A DNA stretch of 14,385 bases, taken from NCBI GenBank assembly GCA_003487805.1, contig DNNE01000171.1, positions 1-14,385 of the forward strand. The letters run 5' to 3'. Made by a program: the position numbers and the translations under genes. A model generated the notes under the pieces. That model searched no databases. It was not told the DNA's origin and was given only the letters and a program-made list of their open reading frames with translations. This document shows, piece by piece, positions 6,957-13,490 of this stretch; position 1 is the stretch's first letter; every line of letters starts with the position of its first letter. This DNA is from Blastocatellia bacterium. GTDB lineage: Bacteria; Acidobacteriota; Blastocatellia; Pyrinomonadales; Pyrinomonadaceae.

Positions 6957-8411
6957 ATGCCAACTATTCCTATCACAGTCGCGCACGGCGACGGTATTGG
7001 TCCGGAAATAATGGAAGCGACGCTTCACATTCTGAAAGAAGCGGGCGCGAAACTGGCTATCGAAAGAATTGAGATCGGCGAGAAGGTCTATCTGTCAGGC
7101 AATACTTCGGGAATCGATCCGAGCGCATGGGATTCGCTGCGCAGCACGAGAGTGTTTTTGAAAGCGCCCATCACCACGCCGCAAGGCGGCGGCTACAAAA
7201 GCCTGAACGTCACGGTCCGGAAAACGCTGGGACTGTACGCGAATGTGCGGCCCTGCGTCGCGTATCACCCGTTCGTCGAGACCAGGCATCCCGGCATGGA
7301 TCTCGTGATCGTGCGTGAGAACGAAGAAGATTTGTACGCCGGAATCGAGTATCGCCAGACCGATCAGGTGATGCAGTGCCTGAAGATTATTTCGCGACCA
7401 GGATCGGAACGGATCGTTCGCTACGCGTTTGAGTATGCGCGCCGTCACAATCGCAAGAAGGTCACCTGCTTTACCAAAGACAACATTATGAAATTCACCG
7501 ACGGGTTGTTTCATAAGATCTTCAACGAGATTGCCGCGGAATATCCGGACATTGAGAACGAGCATTGGATCGTCGACATCGGCGCCGCGAAGATGGCCGA
7601 CACGCCCGAGGCTTTCGACGTAATCGTCATGCCGAATCTGTACGGCGACATCTTGTCGGACGTCGCGGCACAGATTGCCGGCTCAGTCGGGCTGGCGGGT
7701 TCAGCCAACATCGGCGAGAACGTTTCGATGTTTGAAGCGATTCACGGATCGGCGCCGCGCCGCGCCGGGCAAAATCTGGCGAACCCCTCCGGGCTTCTGC
7801 TGGGCGCGATTATGATGCTGGTGCACATTGGCCAAACTGCGACGGCTGAACGCGTGCACAACGCGTGGCTCAGTACGATCGAAGACGGCGTGCATACCTA
7901 CGATATTTTTGATGAAGGCGTCAGCAAGAAGAAAGTCGGGACCAAAGAATTCGCGCAGGCGGTCGTCGAACGTCTGGGCAAGAAACCGCACACGCTAAAG
8001 ACAGTCACTTATAACCAGGGAGATATTGCCGAAGTTTACGGCGAGACAATCGTCAAGGAGCGCTCGGACACCAAAAAGGAATTGGTCGGCGTCGATGTTT
8101 TTGTCGATTGGCTCAAGGGCTCGCCCGACGATCTCGGGCATGCGTTAGCGAAAGTTGCCCCGGAAGGATTGCAATTGGTGATGGTCAGCAATCGCGGTGT
8201 AAAGGTATGGCCCGGCGGAAAATCCGAGACCTTCTGCTCTGATCAGTGGCGTTGCCGCTTCATGTCGAACGATAAGGGCGCCGTCATTTCGCACAAACAG
8301 ATCATCGAAGTGCTCGGCAAAGTAGAAGCCGCGGGTTTTGATTTCATTAAGATCGAGAATCTGTGTAACTTTGACGGGGAGCGCGGGTATTCACTGGACC
8401 AGGGAGAGTAA
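6957..8411 (+). CDS. icd: NADP-dependent isocitrate dehydrogenase, long Thermus/Rickettsia-like type
   Basis: This enzyme oxidatively decarboxylates isocitrate to 2-oxoglutarate in the TCA cycle. The 484-residue protein opens with ITVAHGDGIGPEIM. It has the isocitrate-binding motif SLNVTVRKTLGLYANVRP (82-99), ENEEDLYAGIEY (121-132), the catalytic lysine region TKDNIMK (173-179), the metal-binding NLYGDILSD (227-235) and the cofactor-loop motif IHGSAPRRAGQNLANPSG (262-279). Residues from about 345 form the extra C-terminal domain of the long form seen in Thermus and alphaproteobacterial enzymes. NADP use is the family norm and is not proved here. The start is ATG 6957, with AAAGG nine bases upstream. 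The frame is open back to 6891, but that extension does not resemble the family and overlaps the promoter. A heptamer-repeat element begins two bases after the stop and leads into purE. Confidence 0.96.
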   Translation: MPTIPITVAHGDGIGPEIMEATLHILKEAGAKLAIERIEIGEKVYLSGNTSGIDPSAWDSLRSTRVFLKAPITTPQGGGYKSLNVTVRKTLGLYANVRPCVAYHPFVETRHPGMDLVIVRENEEDLYAGIEYRQTDQVMQCLKIISRPGSERIVRYAFEYARRHNRKKVTCFTKDNIMKFTDGLFHKIFNEIAAEYPDIENEHWIVDIGAAKMADTPEAFDVIVMPNLYGDILSDVAAQIAGSVGLAGSANIGENVSMFEAIHGSAPRRAGQNLANPSGLLLGAIMMLVHIGQTATAERVHNAWLSTIEDGVHTYDIFDEGVSKKKVGTKEFAQAVVERLGKKPHTLKTVTYNQGDIAEVYGETIVKERSDTKKELVGVDVFVDWLKGSPDDLGHALAKVAPEGLQLVMVSNRGVKVWPGGKSETFCSDQWRCRFMSNDKGAVISHKQIIEVLGKVEAAGFDFIKIENLCNFDGERGYSLDQGE

Positions 8412-8412
8412 A

Positions 8413-8539
8413 TCTGAATCGCGAATTCCGAAATTCGGATTGCGAATTTAGCTCGATGAGTGAGGACTCATAAACTTAAAGAGATGGCAAAACGACGTAC
8501 TTCTAACAATTCGAAATCCGCGATCCGCAATTCGCAATC
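8413..8539. repeat. Inverted heptamer-repeat element at the icd/purE junction
   Basis: The left arm, 8413-8447, is five consecutive degenerate 7-mers (tccgaaa, ttcggat, tgcgaat and relatives). The right arm, 8509-8536, is four consecutive 7-mers of the complementary type (attcgaa, atccgcg, atccgca, attcgca). The two arms can therefore pair imperfectly in 7-base register around a centre of 61 bases. The left arm begins two bases past the icd stop. The right arm is inside purE and encodes part of its N-terminal tail. The same architecture, with other 7-mers, recurs at 11444-11590 and 12287-12395. Confidence 0.75.
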
Positions 8540-9014
8540 ACTGGTGGCCGTTCTCATGGGCAGCAAGTCCGACTGGGACACGATGCGCACTGCATCTGAG
8601 ACGCTCGCAAAGTTTGGTGTCGCGCATGAATCCCATGTGATGTCGGCACATCGCACTCCAGGGCTCGCGAGCGAGTTCGCCGGCAAGGCTGAGTCTCGCG
8701 GAATCGAAGTGATAATTGCAGCGGCGGGCGGCGCGGCACATCTTGCCGGAGTCATCGCCGCGCACACTATCCTGCCCGTGCTCGGCGTGCCGATGAAAAG
8801 CGACGCGCTCAATGGTTTGGATTCGTTGCTGGCGACGGTGCAGATGCCGGCTGGAATTCCGGTCGGGACCCTGGCGATCGGAAAGCCGGGAGCGACAAAC
8901 GCGGCATTATTTGCGATTGCGATCCTCGCTAACAGCAGGCCCGAATTGAAAAAGAGATTACGTGAATTTCGTGAGGAACAAGAAAAGAAAATTCGCGAAA
9001 CTACTTTGGAGTAA
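8484..9014 (+). CDS. purE: N5-carboxyaminoimidazole ribonucleotide mutase PurE
   Basis: PurE converts N5-CAIR to CAIR in purine synthesis and normally works after PurK, which is not in this window. The 176-residue protein has the class I signatures: MGSKSDWDTM (from 25), the active-site SAHRTP with H56, AAGGAAHLAGVIAAHT and the long GVPMKSDALNGLDSLLATVQMP followed by GIPVGTLAIGK. The ATG at 8484 is chosen as the nearest start with some purine-rich sequence before it; GTG at 8460 would add eight residues. Both give an unusual basic tail of about 19 residues before the normal PurE start. Residues 10-18 (SKSAIRNSQ) are encoded by the right arm of a heptamer repeat, so the tail appears to be repeat-derived. 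A long palindrome lies 18 bases downstream. Confidence 0.96.
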   Translation: MAKRRTSNNSKSAIRNSQSLVAVLMGSKSDWDTMRTASETLAKFGVAHESHVMSAHRTPGLASEFAGKAESRGIEVIIAAAGGAAHLAGVIAAHTILPVLGVPMKSDALNGLDSLLATVQMPAGIPVGTLAIGKPGATNAALFAIAILANSRPELKKRLREFREEQEKKIRETTLE

Positions 9015-9031
9015 GGAGCCCAGTGTCTGTC

Positions 9032-9115
9032 CCGGGGCATTAGCCCGACCGTCAGGGAGGGCTCCGCTTCAGGTGCACAAGTGAGCCCTCCCTGACGGTC
9101 GGGCTAGTGCCCCGG
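9032..9115. repeat. Long palindrome between convergent purE and the secreted-protein gene
   Basis: Arms 9032-9064 and 9083-9115 are 33 bases each and differ at one position. They leave an 18-base loop, so a very stable hairpin can form on either strand. No run of T follows on either side, which argues against a classical intrinsic terminator, although the structure may still mark or protect 3' ends of both transcripts. The segment gtcgggctagtgcccc matches the palindrome at the right edge of the window (14364-14383, complementary strand), indicating a dispersed family. Confidence 0.88.
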
Positions 9116-9135
9116 TTAGGGCTACGCTTCCAACC

Positions 9136-9855
9136 TTACGGCTTAAAACCTTTTCGTTTTTCGTCTGCTTCGCGCTTCGTCTTTTCAGTTAGGTCATTCT
9201 GTCGCTTCGATAGAGCCTTCCAAGCCGCCAGATCCTCAACCGTTAATTGCGCTCCAACGCGCGAGTCCAAAGGATCGTTGCCGACGTTTGCGGAAATCGC
9301 AAATGCATCGCACCGAAGTTCCTTCTCAGAGCCTTCGCCTCCGGCTTCAGCCGGAGTTTTCCATTCGGCCGGCAAACTCAAAGCCTTTGAAACCGTACCG
9401 ACGAAGTCATCGATGTCGTCCCACTTGATCGAATCGTCGTAGGCGACCAAAACAAACGACAAGCGGCTGTCAATAAACCGCAACTCGATTCTGCGGACGC
9501 CTTTCAGCGCTGGAAATTTCGCGCCGTCGAGAACAAACGCACTGCCCTCTTCCGGTCTGGCCGAGGTGTCGGCCTGCACACCTTTGTCACGCGTAGCGGT
9601 AGCTCTTATCACAGCCGCGGAATCGATAAGCGAAAGACGCAGCCTCGCCAGGCCGAACTTGTCCGGTTTCTCGATCGAAACTCCGGGAAATTTCGCCAAG
9701 ACGGTTTGCTGAGGCGTTGCCAGACGAAAGCCGCGCAACTCCGGCGCGTGGTCCATTCCCAAAGTGCATTTCGGGCTTTTGTCTTCTACTTTGCGTTGGC
9801 CCACGGCGGCCGTGAAGGTAAGCGATATGAGGAGAATAACAAGAATTGGTTTCAT
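9136..9855 (-). CDS. Secreted protein of unknown function
   Basis: I do not recognise a family for this 239-residue protein. Residues 1-19 (MKPILVILLISLTFTAAVG) are a typical Sec signal peptide with likely cleavage after VG, and there is no lipobox cysteine. The mature part has two cysteines, C30 and C182, that could form a disulphide. It is mixed alpha/beta in appearance up to about 160 and ends in a highly charged helix (AAWKALSKRQNDLTEKTKREADEKRKGFKP). Residues about 166-177 (KTPAEAGGEGSE) are encoded by a small palindrome like those found between genes here. It starts 30 bases after the ROK gene on the same strand and is probably co-transcribed with it. No strong ribosome site is seen before the ATG at 9855. 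Confidence 0.8.
   Translation of the reverse strand: MKPILVILLISLTFTAAVGQRKVEDKSPKCTLGMDHAPELRGFRLATPQQTVLAKFPGVSIEKPDKFGLARLRLSLIDSAAVIRATATRDKGVQADTSARPEEGSAFVLDGAKFPALKGVRRIELRFIDSRLSFVLVAYDDSIKWDDIDDFVGTVSKALSLPAEWKTPAEAGGEGSEKELRCDAFAISANVGNDPLDSRVGAQLTVEDLAAWKALSKRQNDLTEKTKREADEKRKGFKP
9331..9360. repeat. Short REP-like hairpin inside the secreted-protein gene
   Basis: ctccggc-ttca-gccggag at 9339-9356 is a perfect 7-bp stem with a TTCA loop, preceded by gccttcgcc. The element at 11469-11525 has the same gccttcgcc flank, a ccgcc/ggcgg stem and, in one arm, the same TTCA loop. They are probably relatives. The reading frame runs through it as TPAEAGGEG. Confidence 0.45.
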
Positions 9856-9885
9856 GATGCTTTTTGAATCGTGTGTGTTTAGGAT

Positions 9886-10827
9886 TTACTGCGCATCGCG
9901 GGCGAGTAGCGCAGCGCCAATGGCGACCCCGTCCGGGCCGAGCTCGGCAGCGACAATTTTCGTCGCCTCGAAGCACTGTTGGAAAGAACGCTTGCGGGCT
10001 TCGGCGATGATTGGCTTAAGAATCAAATCGCCCGCTTCCATGACTGCGCCACCCAGAATTATTCGTTCGATACTCAGAAGATTGATCATGCTGGCGACTG
10101 CGATGCCAATCGAGCGGCCAGTGCGCTCAAGCATCATCACGGAAAAATCATCGCCGTTGTTGGCTTCGAGCGCCAAATCTCCGGCGGTAAAACTCTCCTG
10201 CATTGCCAAACGCGACAAAGACGAGGTTGAATCGCGATTCAGGCGTTCGCGCGCGCGGCGCACGATGTTCGGGCCCGACGCGATCGTTTCCAGGCAACCG
10301 GTATTGCCGCAGACGCACTCAGCGCCTTCAGTGTCGATCGTGATGTGTCCAATCTCTCCGGCGCACCCCGACGCTCCGGTCCACAGTTTCCCGTCAAGAA
10401 TGATCGCCCCGCCAATTGCGTCCCCGATACCGATATAAAAGATGTCGCGCGCGTCGCGACCGGCGCCGGCTTTGTATTCACCGTACGCGGCGGCGTTCGC
10501 ATCGTTTTCTAACTCGAATCGCAAACCCGTCGCTTCCATCAATTCCGAGTGAATGTGTTCGCGCGCGGTGAAGGGAAGCCCGGTCGAGGCCAGCACTCGA
10601 TCCGTTTCGCGATTAACCAAACCTGGAATCGCCAGTCCGACTGCCTTGATCTCACCCGATTTGCCGAGCTCGCCGGCAAGATCCGTAATGGACTTGATTA
10701 GACTCTCAGGCTCGTATTTCGATTCCTGATGATCGAGTGTCCGGCCGGCTTCTGAGATCAGCACACCGCGCATCGTCGTCATAGCGACTTCGATTCCGGC
10801 AAAGTTGTTAGCGGATTGTTCAGGCAT
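9886..10827 (-). CDS. ROK-family protein, glucokinase-like with altered phosphate motif
   Basis: ROK proteins are sugar kinases or sugar-responsive repressors. This one lacks an N-terminal helix-turn-helix, so the kinase branch is favoured. The 313-residue protein keeps the catalytic base in ENDANAAAYGEY (D109) and the ROK signature GEIGH (158-161). It also keeps the zinc-type cluster CVCGNTGCLE (C171, C173, C178, E180). The first ATP-phosphate motif, normally DIGGTK near the N-terminus, reads EVAMTT here. The second reads GIGDAIGGA instead of the usual GTGIGGG. Catalysis is therefore uncertain, and a sensor or regulatory role is possible. ATG 10827 is chosen because GAAAGG lies eight bases upstream; a GTG at 10845 has no such site. 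The gene is divergent from usp across 118 bases, and its stop lies 30 bases before the secreted-protein gene. Confidence 0.88.
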   Translation of the reverse strand: MPEQSANNFAGIEVAMTTMRGVLISEAGRTLDHQESKYEPESLIKSITDLAGELGKSGEIKAVGLAIPGLVNRETDRVLASTGLPFTAREHIHSELMEATGLRFELENDANAAAYGEYKAGAGRDARDIFYIGIGDAIGGAIILDGKLWTGASGCAGEIGHITIDTEGAECVCGNTGCLETIASGPNIVRRARERLNRDSTSSLSRLAMQESFTAGDLALEANNGDDFSVMMLERTGRSIGIAVASMINLLSIERIILGGAVMEAGDLILKPIIAEARKRSFQQCFEATKIVAAELGPDGVAIGAALLARDAQ

Positions 10828-10945
10828 GCGCGAGACCTTTCGCACGAGGTTCCAGGATCAGGGCAGGGATTTCGTCGTCATATTATGCGACGGTCAAAGG
10901 GCTGTCAAACTGTGCCCTCTGCGTGTAGAATGCCCGGCAACGAGC

Positions 10946-11455
10946 ATGACGACACTCACGGAAGAGACTGGCGCGCCGCATTTGCAGCTACGCAGAATCC
11001 TTTTGCCGACGGATTTCAGCGGCTGCGCGAACTACGCTTTGCCTTACGCGGCAGCGATCGCGCGGGCGGTAAAGGCCACCGTTATTTGTATTAACGTGGT
11101 CGAACCAATTGTTCCCGCTGTCGGCTATACCGGTCTCGCGGAAGCAATGCCGATCACCGAGCTTAACGAGCAGATGGAATACTCTGCCGAACGCGAGATG
11201 CCTGACATATTACATTCCGACGATTTGCGGGGGTTAGAGGTCGAAGAAGTCATTGCTCATGGCGATGCGGCGGCTGAAATTGTGCGGGTCGCTAATGAAC
11301 GCGAAGTTGATCTCATCGTGATCTCGTCGCATGGAAGAACCGGACTGGGCCGCATAATTTTCGGTTCAACCGCTGAGGCCGTGGTCCGTCACGCGCACTG
11401 TCCGGTGCTGGTAGTCAAACCACCCCCTGATGAGGAGGAAGAAAGTGAGCAGTGA
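10946..11455 (+). CDS. Universal stress protein (UspA family)
   Basis: This is a single-domain, 169-residue cytoplasmic Usp. These proteins bind ATP or dimerise and are linked to stress survival, but no specific role can be read here. It begins the fold at LRRILLPTDFSGCANYALPY (from 16). It carries the nucleotide-binding signature G130-R-T-G133-L-G-R-I-I-F-G140-S-T, preceded by VDLIVISSHG and followed by HCPVLVVKPP. That favours the ATP-binding subgroup. The frame is open back to 10805, but the first 47 codons overlap the divergent ROK start and do not look like Usp, so ATG 10946 is chosen; its ribosome site is weak. A TAGAAT at 10926-10931 might be a -10 box, without a good -35. The last residues (ESEQ and stop) are encoded by the left arm of a heptamer-repeat element. 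Confidence 0.93.
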   Translation: MTTLTEETGAPHLQLRRILLPTDFSGCANYALPYAAAIARAVKATVICINVVEPIVPAVGYTGLAEAMPITELNEQMEYSAEREMPDILHSDDLRGLEVEEVIAHGDAAAEIVRVANEREVDLIVISSHGRTGLGRIIFGSTAEAVVRHAHCPVLVVKPPPDEEEESEQ

Positions 11456-11590
11456 GCTCCGCGTTCGCAGTTCCGCCTTCAGGCGGCCATTCTCTTTCGC
11501 GCCTTCGCCGCCTAAAGGCGGAACTCCAAAACATGAGCTTCGCTGATTTACTGCTAACCGCTTACCGCCAACTGCTCACTGCCTACCGCC
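11444..11590. repeat. Inverted heptamer-repeat element at the usp/dedA junction
   Basis: The left arm is two tandem copies of agtgagc (11444-11457) and contains the usp stop codon. The right arm, 11553-11587, is five consecutive 7-mers of the complementary kind (gctaacc, gcttacc, gccaact, gctcact, gcctacc), and it ends four bases before the dedA ATG. A REP-like hairpin pair (11469-11525) occupies the centre. No Shine-Dalgarno remains before dedA. Confidence 0.65.
11469..11525. repeat. REP-like palindrome nested in the usp/dedA heptamer element
   Basis: Arms 11469-11487 and 11507-11525 (19 bases) match as inverted repeats at 18 positions. Each arm is itself a hairpin, ccgcc-ttca-ggcgg on the left and ccgcc-taaa-ggcgg on the right. 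This is the two-REP arrangement of a BIME. Confidence 0.75.
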
Positions 11591-11591
11591 C

Positions 11592-12284
11592 ATGACCAGT
11601 CTCCAATTCGTGTCTCACCTAATCGAGTTGTATGGCATGTATGGTGTGTTTGTGCTGATCATGATCGAAGGTGATCTGACGCTTTTGGTGGCGGGCGTGT
11701 TGGCCCACTCTGGGTTCTTTGACGACGGTCTCTTGCAAGGATATGGATTTGCGAAAGTGCTGGTGTGGGGAACGCTCGCCGGCTTCGCCAGCGATAATCT
11801 CGCTTACGGCGCCGGCCGTATCTGCAGCGGAACGGTGCGTAATTTTCGCTTCTATCGCATTGCCAGTCCGCGCATTGAGCGGATGACGAACCGTTTCGGC
11901 ACGCTTTCCATCTTCATTTCGAAGTACGTTTACGGATTGCGCTGGGCATCGTGTACCTTTTACGGCGTCGCTCGCATGCCCTATGTGCGGTTCGTGCCGC
12001 TTTCGCTTGGCAGTTGTTTCTTGTGGGTTTCAATTCTAGGTGGCGTCGGTTATTTTTTCTCGAGCGCCGTGATGGGACTGATCGGCGACTTTCGTCATGT
12101 TGGGAAAATCCTGTTAGGCATTCTTATCGGCGGGGTGGTCGTGGTTTATTTGATCAAGCGACGCTGGGTTTCAAAGAGAGTCGAGGAGATTAAGCCTGAG
12201 CGCCTTCAGAAGATCGAACACGCCGCGATTGAGAGTGTGAAGGAATTGAAAGACGAGATCCGCGAAAAGATTCATTTGAAATGA
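11592..12284 (+). CDS. DedA/VTT-domain inner-membrane protein
   Basis: DedA-family proteins are polytopic inner-membrane transporters; some members recycle undecaprenyl phosphate and others support membrane homeostasis. This 230-residue protein has an N-terminal hydrophobic region at about 15-40 containing the conserved acidic residue E26. A second stretch lies near 52-72. The re-entrant motif region follows at 109-130 (ISKYVYGLRWASCTFYGVARMP), with K111 and R117 in the positions of the family's basic residues. Hydrophobic segments lie at about 133-160 and 170-188. The tail (190-230) is charged and helical. The usual proline in the R-x-x-P-G-x-R motif is a tyrosine here (KYVYGLR). The substrate is unknown. 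The ATG at 11592 follows a heptamer repeat with no ribosome site, so translation may depend on coupling or a leader structure. The gap to the GHMP kinase gene is entirely heptamer element. Confidence 0.9.
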   Translation: MTSLQFVSHLIELYGMYGVFVLIMIEGDLTLLVAGVLAHSGFFDDGLLQGYGFAKVLVWGTLAGFASDNLAYGAGRICSGTVRNFRFYRIASPRIERMTNRFGTLSIFISKYVYGLRWASCTFYGVARMPYVRFVPLSLGSCFLWVSILGGVGYFFSSAVMGLIGDFRHVGKILLGILIGGVVVVYLIKRRWVSKRVEEIKPERLQKIEHAAIESVKELKDEIREKIHLK

Positions 12285-12286
12285 AG

Positions 12287-12395
12287 GGCTTAGAATTTAG
12301 AGCTTAGATTTTAGCGCTTGATAAACCAAACAACTCGACTGCGGGAGCAAACTCCAAAATCTAAAGTCTAAGCTCTAAGCCCTAAAAACTAATGA
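12287..12395. repeat. Inverted heptamer-repeat element filling the dedA/GHMP-kinase gap
   Basis: The left arm, 12287-12314, is four consecutive 7-mers ending in ttag (ggcttag, aatttag, agcttag, attttag). The right arm, 12354-12395, is six 7-mers on the complementary pattern (ccaaaat, ctaaagt, ctaagct, ctaagcc, ctaaaaa, ctaatga). The arms can pair in register around a centre of about 39 bases. The left arm begins two bases after the dedA stop, and the last unit contains the ATG of the next gene. Confidence 0.8.
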
Positions 12396-13405
12396 TCATC
12401 GAATCCTCTGCCCCGACCCGTGCCGATTTAGCCGGCGGCACCATCGATATCTGGCCGCTCTACCTTTTCCACGCCGGCGCCTCGACCGTCAATTTCGCGC
12501 TTTCCCTGAGGGCCCAGGTGCGCATCGAGACGCGCGATGATGATCGCATCATCCTGGAGTCGCACGACCGCGGAGTGCGTTTTGAAACCAACCTCGATCG
12601 TTTCGATGAACTCGCAAATGACACGCAGCTCGAACTGGTTTCTAAGATGGTCCATTTCTTTCGACCTGAAACCGGCTTTCATTTAACCGCTCATAGTGAA
12701 GCGCCGGCCGGCGCGGGCATCTCTGGATCGTCGGCGCTGGCGATCGCGCTGATCGGCGCGCTTAATCGATTAGTCGGGGATCGATATGACGAAGGCAGCT
12801 TTATCGGAATCGCCGCGAACGTCGAAACGACCGTCATCAAGGTCCCGGCGGGGATTCAGGATTATTATCCGGCGCTGTATGGGTCAACTTCCTGCATTCA
12901 CCTGCGGGCTGATGGCGTAGAGCGCGAACACCTGGCGATTGAAGAAGACGAAATCAACCGCCGCTTTGTGATTTGCTACACGGGCCAGCCGCGCATGTCC
13001 GGAATCAACAATTGGGAAATGTTCAAGCGTCATATCAACGGCGACGCCGAGGTGTTCGAGATTTTCGAACGCATTCGTGACGCGGCTGAGCAAATGCGCG
13101 ATGCGTTGCTGGCAAATGATTGGGACGCGGTCAGAGAAATCATGCGCGCGGCTTATCCGAATCGAAAACGGCTGGCGCCGAACATCACGACTCCGCACAT
13201 GGATGCGATCGTCGCCAAGGCCCTGGCGAATGGAGCCGAAGCTGCAAAAGTCTGCGGCGCCGGCGGCGGCGGATGCATCGCCTTTCTTTGTACTGAGGGC
13301 CGGAACCAGGACGTCGAACGCGCCTTAGCCAGCGAAGCCGGTGCTGAGATATTGAATTGGAAAGTCTCGCCCGAAGGGCTGGTGGTACAGAACCGCGAGC
13401 AGTAG
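12392..13405 (+). CDS. GHMP-family sugar kinase (heptose/fucose/galactokinase-like)
   Basis: GHMP kinases phosphorylate small metabolites, often sugars. Residues 8-18 (PTRADLAGGTI) are motif 1. Residues 105-115 (PAGAGISGSSA) are the ATP-binding motif 2. AGIQDYYPALYGS (153-165, D157) matches the catalytic loop of the D-glycero-D-manno-heptose 7-phosphate kinase and fucokinase branch. KVCGAGGGGCIAFL (286-299) is motif 3. At 337 residues it has the usual length. The substrate is not determined; a heptose or hexose for cell-surface polysaccharide is the best inference. The ATG at 12392 lies in the last unit of a heptamer repeat and has no ribosome site, so coupling to dedA is possible. The final codons (VQNREQ and the stop) lie inside a REP-like palindrome, so the C-terminus appears repeat-derived. 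Confidence 0.92.
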   Translation: MIIESSAPTRADLAGGTIDIWPLYLFHAGASTVNFALSLRAQVRIETRDDDRIILESHDRGVRFETNLDRFDELANDTQLELVSKMVHFFRPETGFHLTAHSEAPAGAGISGSSALAIALIGALNRLVGDRYDEGSFIGIAANVETTVIKVPAGIQDYYPALYGSTSCIHLRADGVEREHLAIEEDEINRRFVICYTGQPRMSGINNWEMFKRHINGDAEVFEIFERIRDAAEQMRDALLANDWDAVREIMRAAYPNRKRLAPNITTPHMDAIVAKALANGAEAAKVCGAGGGGCIAFLCTEGRNQDVERALASEAGAEILNWKVSPEGLVVQNREQ

Positions 13406-13485
13406 CGAGCGGGATCAAAAATCAATTTAGGTTTGCAACATCAACGCGCGTCCTTAACCCGCTCACTACCGTTCGCGGTTCTGTA
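13386..13485. repeat. REP/BIME-like palindrome between convergent GHMP kinase and walJ
   Basis: Arms 13386-13413 and 13458-13485 (28 bases) match as inverted repeats at 25 positions around a 44-base centre. The core cagaaccgcgagcagtagcg is a relative of the palindrome inserted in mutS2. The left arm supplies the last six codons and the stop of the kinase gene. The right arm ends five bases before the walJ stop. No T-run is present, so it is not a standard terminator. Confidence 0.85.
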
Positions 13486-13490
13486 ACAAA

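Noticed and set aside
8468..9040. 190-codon minus-strand open frame over purE
   Set aside because: It is a shadow of purE with no family resemblance of its own.
9032..9115. Intrinsic terminator
   Set aside because: The hairpin is strong, but neither strand has a following T-run, and the sequence family recurs elsewhere, which fits a REP-type repeat better.
10903..10931. Promoter for the universal stress gene (TGTCAA-17-TAGAAT)
   Set aside because: The -35 box matches poorly. The -10 alone is too weak to report as a feature.
10805..10945. 47-codon upstream extension of the universal stress protein
   Set aside because: It overlaps the divergent ROK start region and does not resemble the Usp fold, which starts just after ATG 10946.
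12287..12395. CRISPR-like array
   Set aside because: Units are 7 bp, directly adjacent and degenerate, with no spacers. No cas genes are present.
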